NCBI GenBank assembly: GCA_036653755.1
Contig: JAVVTJ010000012.1
Location: 1-25,778, forward strand
From: RGIG5057 sp036653755
GTDB lineage: Bacteria; Bacillota; Clostridia; TANB77; CAG-465
Length of the DNA stretch: 25,778 nt
Direction of reading: 5' to 3'
The notes under the pieces are model-generated. The model saw only the letters and a program-made list of their open reading frames with translations. It was not told the origin of the DNA and did no database searches. Positions 1-6,028 of this stretch are shown here, piece after piece (the stretch's first letter is position 1; each line of letters starts with the position of its first letter). Both the position numbers and the translations under genes were made by a program.

Positions 1-27
1 GTTTTTCAAGTGATACTGATTAAATAT

Positions 28-56
28 TTGTATTAACTTACATATTCTGATATAAT
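28..56 (+). promoter_or_regulatory. Promoter of the rluA-like gene
   Basis: An exact TATAAT lies at 51-56, preceded by TG at 48-49, which makes an extended -10. The -35 at 28-33 (TTGTAT) is weak, matching 3 of 6 bases, with a 17-base spacer. The extended -10 probably compensates. The start site should be near 63, giving a very short leader before the ribosome binding site GGAG at 67-70. Confidence 0.55.
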
Positions 57-78
57 ATATATCATTGGAGATGATTTT

Positions 79-988
79 TTGAAATTATATTACACTGCTC
101 TTACAGATGATAATGGAGTAAAACTTAAAACTATATTAAAAAATAGATTATATATTTCTAATAGTTTACTTATTAAATTAAAAGATAGTAATGCAATATT
201 TGTAAATGATATTCCTGTCTTTGTAAATAAAATATTGAAAGAAAATGATTTAATTATTGTGGATTTTGATTGTATAGAATTTAAGAGAAATAGGATTAAT
301 TGTTATGATGCTAAACTGAATATATTATATGAAGATGAATATTTATTAATTGTAGATAAACCTTGTAATTTAGAAATACATAGCTGTTTAAATAACTATG
401 ATAAAACACTGGCAAATATTGTTATGAATTATTATACAAAAAAAGGATACAACATTGATAAAGTACATATTTTAACAAGGTTAGATAAAGATACTTCTGG
501 AATATGTATAATTGCTAAAAATGAATATATACAAAATTTATTTGAGATAAGAAAAGAACATATACATTTTATTAAAGAATATACTGCTATTGTAAATGGT
601 ATTGTAGAAAAAAATCATGATATAATTGAAAATAATATTGCAAGACATGATGGTAGTATTATTTTAAGGCAAGTAGCTCTAATGGGTAGTTATGCTAAAA
701 CTGAATATTTTGTTTTAAAAAGAAATATAGAAAAAAACTACACAATTCTTAGTATAATTTTGCATACTGGACGTACACATCAAATTAGAGTTCATATGGC
801 AAATTTAGGACATATACTTCTTCGGAGATACATTATATGCTTTTGAATATAACGTAGATAATATAGATAATTTAATTGAAAGGCAAGCACTTCATTGTAG
901 CAAAGTTTCTTTTATACATCCAATTACAAATATGCATATTCAAATATGTTCAAAACTTCCAAACGATATGTTAGGGCTAGATTTATAA
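79..988 (+). pseudogene. RluA-family pseudouridine synthase, frameshifted
   Basis: This enzyme family converts uridine to pseudouridine in rRNA or tRNA; which RNA is the target cannot be told here. The start is TTG at 79, with GGAG at 67-70 eight bases upstream. An S4-like RNA-binding segment covers about residues 10-65. The catalytic motif RLDKDTSG follows, with the nucleophilic Asp at residue 136, and then GRTHQIRVHMANLGH. The open frame ends in TGA at 844-846, after 255 codons. Dropping one base, C823, restores the family motif LLGD and continues to TAA at 986-988. The repaired protein of 302 residues is a normal family length. The last codons lie inside the inverted repeat that begins at 971. 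The insertion could be a real inactivation or a sequence error. The family call is firm; the subfamily (RluD/YlyB-like or other) is not. Confidence 0.85.
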
Positions 989-996
989 AATTATAT
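971..996 (+). repeat. Left inverted repeat of the noncoding unit
   Basis: This 26-base repeat matches the reverse complement of 1440-1465 at 25 positions. It overlaps the last six codons of the rluA-like frame, and the TAA stop at 986-988 lies within it. Confidence 0.8.
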
Positions 997-1057
997 TTGT
1001 AATAGTAAAACTGACGATTTGTAGCGAAACTTGCGACCGAATTATTTGATCATTTTA

Positions 1058-1086
1058 TTGACTTTGATTATTACAAAGTATATAAT
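1058..1086 (+). promoter_or_regulatory. Strong promoter inside the noncoding unit
   Basis: TTGACT at 1058-1063 and TATAAT at 1081-1086 are separated by exactly 17 bases, so 11 of 12 consensus positions match. No coding frame follows. This promoter should start an RNA near 1093. Confidence 0.7.
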
Positions 1087-1186
1087 ATATATTGTCTCGG
1101 GGTACGGGAGAACGCATACTAAATTTGCCCTTAAAAGCAGTACGTATGAAGTTGTTTTTACTTATATAGTAATGATGCAACATGCC

Positions 1187-1199
1187 ACAAATCTAGCCC
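1187..1199 (-). repeat. Internal copy of the end motif
   Basis: ACAAATCTAGCCC here is identical to 1450-1462 in the right repeat and in the same orientation. It falls in the 3' part of the predicted small RNA, just before the terminator. It may mark an internal end of a nested or shorter unit (974-1199). Confidence 0.65.
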
Positions 1200-1203
1200 A
1201 CTA

Positions 1204-1227
1204 GGAGAAGTCATTTTGACTTTTTTC
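1204..1227 (+). terminator. Intrinsic terminator of the small RNA
   Basis: AAGTCA (1208-1213) pairs with TGACTT (1217-1222) around a three-base TTT loop. G-U and A-U pairs extend the stem, and a run of T continues to 1226. It would also stop read-through from the rluA-like gene. Confidence 0.6.
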
Positions 1228-1271
1228 AAAATTTAATCAATCTTTTATAATTTTCAATAAACTTAATAACT

Positions 1272-1337
1272 AAGGCGCTTATAAAATACGCCTTTAAATT
1301 TGATAATTAATTCAATTCTAAAAGCGTATTTTATAAG
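1272..1337. other. Two mutually exclusive hairpins
   Basis: CTTATAAAATACGC (1278-1291) is perfectly complementary to 1324-1337 (14 bp). The same bases also take part in a short hairpin, AAGGCG (1272-1277) with CGCCTT (1289-1294). The two cannot form together. The strand that is transcribed is unknown. Confidence 0.55.
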
Positions 1338-1366
1338 TAGTGTGTTTATTATGCCTGTATATTTTA

Positions 1367-1439
1367 AGTGCCACCAGATATGTAGTACTACAAATTGTAT
1401 GTTTAGTAGGTGTTAGCTACATATCTCATCTTTTGCACT
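1367..1439. other. Compact nested stem-loop, possibly pseudoknotted
   Basis: An outer stem AGTGC/GCACT (1367-1371 with 1435-1439) encloses a 10-bp stem AGATATGTAG/CTACATATCT (1376-1385 with 1417-1426). That stem encloses TACTA/TAGTA (1386-1390 with 1404-1408). CACC (1372-1375) could also pair across the main stem with GGTG (1409-1412), which would make a pseudoknot. The stems are seen directly; the pseudoknot is inference. Confidence 0.5.
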
Positions 1440-1465
1440 ATATAATTTTACAAATCTAGCCCTAA
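1440..1465 (-). repeat. Right inverted repeat of the noncoding unit
   Basis: This is the partner of 971-996. It ends one base before the ymdB stop codon (1467-1469), so the ymdB coding sequence is not altered by the unit. Confidence 0.8.
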
Positions 1466-1466
1466 G

Positions 1467-2256
1467 CTATCTTACATTTAATCTAGTTATACTAATTGCA
1501 GTTTTTGTATTATCGTCAGTTTCTACTATAATACCATTTAAAAATGCTTCATTACTACTACATTCATATTTAGCATATTCACCAGTAGAAAAACGCTTTA
1601 ATGCAACTTCTTTTTTAAGTCCTATAACACTTTGTTTAGGACCGTGTCATTCCTATATCTGTAATATATGCCATTTTACTACCTAATATTTCTTCATCTG
1701 CTGTTTGTACATGTGTATGTGTTCCATAAACACATGTTACATCATTTTCCAAATAATATCCCATAGCAATTTTTTCAGCAGTAGCTTCTGCATGAAAATC
1801 TAAAAAAATATAATCAACATTTTGCTTATTTAGTTTTGTTATCTCAAGTTTAGCAACTTCAAAAGGCGATAATACATTTTCTTGAGCAATTTCTCCAAGT
1901 CCTACTTTTCCAAGTAAATTAATAACTCCAATTTTCATATTACATTTTTCAACTACAACGCTACCATTTGCTGTTAAATTAGTTACATTAGCAGGAATAA
2001 GAAGTCTAGGCAATTTAATATACTGCTCTGCCATTTCTTTTCTGTAATAAATATGATTTCCCATTGTTATTACATCTGTACCTAAACTCATTATTTCATT
2101 ATATTCTTTTATTCTAAGTCCCTTACCTGCAGCAGAATTTTCACCATTTACAATTACAAAATCTATGTTATTTTCTTTAACCAAATTTTCATATTCTTTT
2201 TTTAGTTTATTCATTCCACTTAATCCAACTATATCTCCAATTACTAAAAACTTCAA
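1467..2256 (-). pseudogene. ymdB: YmdB-family metallophosphoesterase, frameshifted
   Basis: YmdB-family enzymes are dinuclear-metal phosphodiesterases, active on 2',3'-cyclic nucleotides in Bacillus subtilis, where the gene also follows rny. The start is TTG at 2256, with AGAGGA six bases upstream. Metal-site motifs are present: GD at 7-8, GEN at 38-40, GNH at 66-68, FHAE at 154-157 and GTHTH at 178-182. The open frame stops after 206 codons at 1636-1638. Removing one base (G1644 on the + strand, C in the gene) restores the expected motif GMTGP. The frame then continues for 56 residues past GP to TAG at 1467-1469, giving 262 residues, the normal length. All metal ligands precede the shift, but the C-terminal strands would be lost. 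The gap after rny is 19 bases. The insertion may be a sequence error. Confidence 0.88.
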
Positions 2257-2275
2257 TTTTATTCCTCTATTCTAA

Positions 2276-3820
2276 TTATTTAGCAAGTTCTGTTACTCTC
2301 ATTTCACGTATTAAACTTACTTTTATTTGTCCTGGATATGTCATTTCATCTTCAATTTGCTTTGCAACTTTTCTAGCCATTATAACCATATTATCATCAT
2401 TAACTACTTCTGGTTTAACTATAAGTCTAATTTCTCTTCCTGCTTGTATAGCATATGACTTTTCTACACCTGCATATGAATTACATATTTCTTCTAATTT
2501 TTGTAATCTTTTTATGTATGTATCTACTGTTTCTCTTCTAGCTCCAGGTCTAGATGCAGATACTGCATCAGCTGCTTGTACAAGGATAGCTTCTATTGTT
2601 TTAGGTTCTACATCTCCATGATGTGCTTCCATTCCTTGAATTATTTCTGGCTTTTCTTTAAACTTTTGTAAAATTTCAATTCCTAAACTTACATGTGTTC
2701 CTTCTACATCATGATCCATAGATTTACCTATATCATGAAGAAGTCCTGCCCTTTTAGCAATTGTAGGATCTATACCAAGTTCACTAGCTAAAAGTCCCGC
2801 AATATGAGATACTTCAATTGAATGATTCAAAACATTTTGACCAAAACTTGTTCTAAATCTTAATTTACCTAATAATTTTATAAGTTCAGGATGTACATTT
2901 ATAACACCTGTTTCAAAAAGTGCACGTTCACCTTCTTCTTTTATTGTATTTTCAACTTCAATTTTAGCTTTTTCTATCATATCTTCAATTTTACCAGGAT
3001 GTACTCTACCATCTGCTATAAGTCTTTCTATTGCAATTCTTGCAACTTCACGTCTTATAGGATCAAAACTAGAAAGTACTATAACATCTGGTGTATCATC
3101 AATTATTAAGTCTATTCCTGTTAATGTTTCTATTGTACGAATATTTCTACCTTCTCTACCTATTATTCTTCCTTTTAAATCGTCATTTGGAAGACTAACG
3201 GTAGTTACAGTAGCTTCTGCTGTATGATCTGCTGCACATCTTTGTATCGAACCCACTAAAAGTTCTTTAGCTTTTTTATCTATATCGTATTTTACTTTAT
3301 CTGTTTCTTCTTTTACATACTCTGCCATTTCATGTGTCATATCATCTTCTAATTCTTTCATTAATGCTTTTTTAGCATCTTCTTGTGACATTTTAGATAT
3401 AGTACTTAAAGCCTCAATTTCCCTTTGCTTTGTTTTATCTAATTCATCTTCTTTTTTTTGTAATTCTGCATTTCTTTTTACAATTCCGTTTTCTTTTTCT
3501 TCAATTAAAATAGCACGTTTATCTACTAAATCCTGTCTTTGATTAACTCTATTTTCAATATCTTGTAACTCTCTTTTTCTCTCTTTTGCCTCTTTTTCAA
3601 TTTCATCTTTTTGTTTAAGCATTTCGTCTTTTGCTTGTAAAATTGCATCTCTTTTTACTCTTTCTGCATCTTTTTTAGAATCTTCTACTATCTTTGTTGC
3701 TTGACTTTCTGCACTTTCTATTTTAGCTTCTGCTGTTTTTTTTCTGTATATAACACCTATATAGAAAAAAGCTATTCCTGCTAAAATTGCTGTAATTATT
3801 GCTGTAATAATATACTCCAT
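2276..3820 (-). CDS. rny: Ribonuclease Y
   Basis: RNase Y is the membrane-anchored endoribonuclease that starts mRNA decay in many Gram-positive bacteria. At 514 residues it is close to the usual length of about 520. Residues 4-22 form one transmembrane helix. A charged coiled coil with many Lys/Glu repeats follows to about 190. The KH domain holds GRIIGREGRNIR near 215. The HD domain holds LLHDIGKSMDHD near 360-370, with the His-Asp metal pair. The start ATG at 3820 has AAAGGAGG ten bases upstream. Downstream, ymdB follows after 19 bases, so the two are probably one transcript from the promoter at 3980-4008. That promoter leaves a leader of about 150 nt. Confidence 0.97.
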   Translation of the reverse strand: MEYIITAIITAILAGIAFFYIGVIYRKKTAEAKIESAESQATKIVEDSKKDAERVKRDAILQAKDEMLKQKDEIEKEAKERKRELQDIENRVNQRQDLVDKRAILIEEKENGIVKRNAELQKKEDELDKTKQREIEALSTISKMSQEDAKKALMKELEDDMTHEMAEYVKEETDKVKYDIDKKAKELLVGSIQRCAADHTAEATVTTVSLPNDDLKGRIIGREGRNIRTIETLTGIDLIIDDTPDVIVLSSFDPIRREVARIAIERLIADGRVHPGKIEDMIEKAKIEVENTIKEEGERALFETGVINVHPELIKLLGKLRFRTSFGQNVLNHSIEVSHIAGLLASELGIDPTIAKRAGLLHDIGKSMDHDVEGTHVSLGIEILQKFKEKPEIIQGMEAHHGDVEPKTIEAILVQAADAVSASRPGARRETVDTYIKRLQKLEEICNSYAGVEKSYAIQAGREIRLIVKPEVVNDDNMVIMARKVAKQIEDEMTYPGQIKVSLIREMRVTELAK

Positions 3821-3917
3821 TTTTCCATTTCCTCCTTTAATATAAATTTATCAATGTTCAACATTTTTTATATATAATTAAAACGTATTTTATTATTATT
3901 ATGTATATATATGTTAT

Positions 3918-4008
3918 CTACGCCATTGCGTAGTTATTGTTGACAAGTATAAAAAATCATCTTCTTCTATACTATATTAATTATACATTATTTTATATAA
4001 TATAGCAA
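3918..4008 (-). promoter_or_regulatory. Promoter and long leader of rny-ymdB
   Basis: On the - strand, TTGCTA (4003-4008) and TATAAT (3980-3985) are 17 bases apart. Transcription should start near 3973, about 150 bases before the rny start. The leader contains a small hairpin, CTACGC/GCGTAG, at 3918-3933. Other parts are AT-rich without clear structure. A long leader would suit self-control of RNase Y, but that is inference. Confidence 0.5.
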
Positions 4009-4043
4009 GTTTTTCTATAAAATTTATAAAACAAATATATAAA

Positions 4044-4102
4044 TAAAAAAACATCTTATAAATTTTTTACACATAAATATGTGGTTAAAATCTATAAGAT
4101 GT
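4044..4102 (-). terminator. Terminator after the tandem GDPD gene
   Basis: ACATCTTATA (4051-4060) pairs with TATAAGATGT (4093-4102) across a 32-base loop. On the - strand the stem is followed by a run of six T (4045-4050 read in reverse). It lies three bases past the stop codon. The stem also carries a T-run on the + strand. Confidence 0.7.
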
Positions 4103-4105
4103 TTT

Positions 4106-5452
4106 TTATTCTTGCTCATCTTCAATATTTCCTTCAACAATAAAGTTATCAAAAAAACGAGAATATTTTTCAATATCTTCACTTTTTGTAACTGTATAAC
4201 CTATAACTGGAAGTCCTAGTATATTGTTAAATTTAATAAGAGAATATACATATGGATCCAAATCATATACTATATAATCTGGTTTTCCATAATAAAACAA
4301 ACAAAAATTTACAACAGTAAGTGCTATTTTCCGAAGTTTTTTAAGACCATTTAAACTATGACCTATCTGTCCTCTTACTACATATTCATATTTATTTTTA
4401 AAATAAATATTAGTAAGTGGATTAAATGATTGTACTGCATATTTTCCTTTATAATCTTTTAGTAAATTCATTATTTCATCTTCAAAACTCCTATCAAAAA
4501 TGCTAAAATCTTTAATATCTATTATTATTGGCACTTGGCCATTAACAATAGATAAAATATCTTTAAGAGAAAGTGACTTACTTAAATCAACTTTTGTAAC
4601 AATGGAATGTTTTTGACCCATTTTCGTTGTAATACTATCATCATGATAACATATAATACTATCTTGATGTCTTACAATATCAAATTCAATTATTTTATCC
4701 AGTTCAATACATTTTAAAAAAGCCTCTTTAGAATGTTCTTTTAAATCGCTACAAGCAATACCTCTATGCTGTATTTGATTTTTTTTACCATTATACTCTA
4801 AAAGCCAATGATTATCTTTTACTCTTGTAGTATACGAATTAAAACTGCTCCATATTTTTTTTATAACTGTTTTTGCAGTATCTTCTCCTTCAACAATAAT
4901 ATTATCAATTGCAGGAATTGCAAATAACCTTCTATAATCTTTTCCTTTAACAAATTCAAAACGTTTTCTAAAAGGATTTAATATAAAAAATACATTGCTA
5001 CCCCATATTTTTTTTGCTCTGTAATATGTTATTATATTTTTAGTATGAAAAAAAACTTTGCCATTATAATTTTTAAGCAATTTTTGTAATTCGATTTGAT
5101 AATATTTAGTCATCAAACCTTTAATTTCGATTAATATTGCAACTTTTCCATTTACCATTTTCAAGACATTTTCTAACATAGGAACTTTGAAATTTGTTTC
5201 CAATACCTTATAATTTTTTATCTCTTTATATGTTCTTCTATTTAATCTTCCAGGTACTGATAATAACCTTTTCATATACCTGTCATGAAAACATACAATT
5301 GTGCCACATCTTAAAAATCTTATATCCAGTTCAATTGAAAAATTTTGTAAAACTGCTTGTGAAAAAGATTCCAAAGTATTTTCTGGATATTTTATATGGA
5401 ATCCTCTATGTGCAAATACTTCTGAATAAATACTACTACAACAATGCTCCAT
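4106..5452 (-). CDS. Tandem glycerophosphodiester phosphodiesterase-like protein
   Basis: This family (GDPD, TIM-barrel) hydrolyses glycerophosphodiesters such as deacylated phospholipids. The 448-residue protein holds two GDPD-like lobes. Lobe 1 has HRG at 15-17, PENT at 23-26, E41/D43, HD at 56-57 and EIK at 109-111; its later half is poorly conserved. Lobe 2 has HRG at 229-231, E256/D258, HD at 270-271 and a DIK variant at 312-314. It lacks PENT but keeps the later strand motif QSFNP (341-345) and the C-terminal IGYTV. No signal peptide or membrane helix is obvious. ATG at 5452 is preferred over a GTG at 5461 because AAGGAG sits eight bases upstream of the ATG. The gene is alone between its own promoter and terminator. 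Whether one or both lobes are active is unclear. Confidence 0.85.
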   Translation of the reverse strand: MEHCCSSIYSEVFAHRGFHIKYPENTLESFSQAVLQNFSIELDIRFLRCGTIVCFHDRYMKRLLSVPGRLNRRTYKEIKNYKVLETNFKVPMLENVLKMVNGKVAILIEIKGLMTKYYQIELQKLLKNYNGKVFFHTKNIITYYRAKKIWGSNVFFILNPFRKRFEFVKGKDYRRLFAIPAIDNIIVEGEDTAKTVIKKIWSSFNSYTTRVKDNHWLLEYNGKKNQIQHRGIACSDLKEHSKEAFLKCIELDKIIEFDIVRHQDSIICYHDDSITTKMGQKHSIVTKVDLSKSLSLKDILSIVNGQVPIIIDIKDFSIFDRSFEDEIMNLLKDYKGKYAVQSFNPLTNIYFKNKYEYVVRGQIGHSLNGLKKLRKIALTVVNFCLFYYGKPDYIVYDLDPYVYSLIKFNNILGLPVIGYTVTKSEDIEKYSRFFDNFIVEGNIEDEQE

Positions 5453-5511
5453 TTGTAGCACTCCTTTCTTAAATAATATTTTTATTTAAACTTATTTTTT
5501 ATAGCCTAATT

Positions 5512-5540
5512 ATTATATCAAAATCTAAACATCTTGTCAA
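5512..5540 (-). promoter_or_regulatory. Consensus promoter of the tandem GDPD gene
   Basis: TTGACA (5535-5540) and TATAAT (5512-5517) on the - strand are separated by 17 bases, and TG precedes the -10. All 12 consensus bases match. This is the best promoter in the window, so the gene is probably strongly expressed. Confidence 0.8.
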
Positions 5541-5583
5541 TTTTTTAACTTTAATTTAAGAATATAATTAAATATTTAGCACT

Positions 5584-5624
5584 AAAAAATAGTATAAACA
5601 TATTTTTAATGTTTATACTATTTT
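5584..5624 (-). terminator. Hairpin terminator after the decayed small gene
   Basis: A perfect 16-bp stem, 5586-5601 with 5609-5624, has a seven-base loop. A-rich sequence at 5584-5589 gives a T-run on the - strand. It lies 15 bases past the stop of the remnant at 5640. It would also insulate the GDPD promoter from transcription coming from above. Confidence 0.7.
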
Positions 5625-5639
5625 AACTACATAATAGTT

Positions 5640-5861
5640 TTATCTAATTAGTTTAAAACTATTTTTTAGATTATCAATTACCTTTTGAAAAATAAATTCT
5701 TCTTCATCTTCCAATGAAATTTTTTTTATAACTGCTTGATCAGTTGTAATGTTTAAAATCAACTCCCTAATTTTAGCAAATTTTTCAATAATCAAATTTA
5801 AATTACCATTTTTAGATTTTTGTAATTATTTTGCTAGTAAACCAAAATAATTTTTATTCAT
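5640..5861 (-). pseudogene. Decayed small gene, possible HTH/sigma-like regulator
   Basis: Reading from ATG at 5861 gives 11 codons, then TAA (5826-5828), then 61 further in-frame codons to a stop at 5640-5642. The frame reads well across the TAA (LLAK-stop-LQKSKNGNLN), as if a GAA codon had become TAA. The segment SKNGNLNLIIEKFAKI followed by an acidic, helix-rich tail (LEDEEEFIFQKVIDNL) resembles the short helix-turn-helix proteins of conjugative transposons, where a KNGD motif precedes a helical region. That match is by eye only. No clear ribosome binding site precedes the ATG. The flanking promoter-like palindrome and terminator suggest a once-complete transcription unit. Confidence 0.4.
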
Positions 5862-5931
5862 AATTTTTTCGTCATATTATTTTTTTGATAAAATAATAAA
5901 AAATATCTTACTTGTGCTTTAGCATACCTAT

Positions 5932-5966
5932 TACATAATATATGCATGTATTATGTATTAATTCAA
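5932..5966 (-). promoter_or_regulatory. Promoter-like site overlapped by a palindrome
   Basis: A 26-base palindrome (5932-5957), with a single wobble pair, overlaps a weak promoter on the - strand: TTGAAT (5961-5966) and TATATT (5937-5942), 18 bases apart. The layout is that of a repressor operator placed over the -10 and spacer. It would control the remnant at 5640-5861. The rest of 5862-6028 holds nothing else that I can recognise apart from the hairpin at 5975-6025. Confidence 0.4.
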
Positions 5967-5974
5967 CCCATTTC

Positions 5975-6025
5975 AATTTAAACAGACATAATAGCAATCA
6001 ATTCACTATTATGTCTGTTTAAATT
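5975..6025 (-). terminator. Long hairpin after bipA
   Basis: A perfect 20-bp stem, 5975-5994 with 6006-6025, has an 11-base loop and begins three bases past the bipA stop. There is no good T-run on the - strand after it. It may therefore act as an RNA 3'-end stabiliser or a Rho-assisted end rather than a classical intrinsic terminator. Confidence 0.6.
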
Positions 6026-6028
6026 ATT

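Larger units (their letters stand above)
1093..1227 (+). ncRNA. Putative small structured RNA of about 135 nt
   Basis: The RNA is predicted between the promoter at 1058-1086 and the terminator at 1204-1227. It has no credible reading frame. Possible stems are CATAC (1115-1119) with GTATG (1144-1148), enclosing TGC/GCA, and TTACT with AGTAA (about 1158-1173) inside GTTG/CAAC (1151-1181). The 5' part is GC-richer than the neighbourhood (for example CGGGGTACGGGAGAACG at 1098-1114). I could not match it to 6S, SRP, tmRNA, RNase P, T-box or a riboswitch class that I know. The ends are inferred. Confidence 0.45.
971..1465. mobile_element. Inverted-repeat-bounded noncoding unit, MITE-like
   Basis: The ends, 971-996 and 1440-1465, are reverse complements at 25 of 26 positions; the only difference is at 985 against 1451. 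If the ends are taken as GGGCTAGATTTRTAAAAT, both are flanked by TA (972-973 and 1463-1464). That is the pattern of IS630/Tc1-mariner-type miniature elements. No open frame of useful length lies inside. It contains a sigma-A-type promoter, a terminator hairpin, a third copy of the end motif at 1187-1199 and three further stem structures. It lies exactly between the rluA-like gene and ymdB, and supplies the last codons and stop of the former. No transposase is visible. Mobility is inferred from the ends only; the unit may instead be a large structured RNA locus. Confidence 0.5.

Noticed and set aside
989..1466. 6S RNA, tmRNA, T-box or CRISPR-related RNA in the intergenic region
   Set aside because: None of the hallmark motifs of these RNAs is present, and there is no repeat-spacer pattern.
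1007..1525. AAACTGACGAT shared in inverted orientation between the noncoding unit and the ymdB 3' end
   Set aside because: The match does not extend beyond about 16 bases with a gap, and in ymdB it is ordinary coding sequence; chance is plausible.
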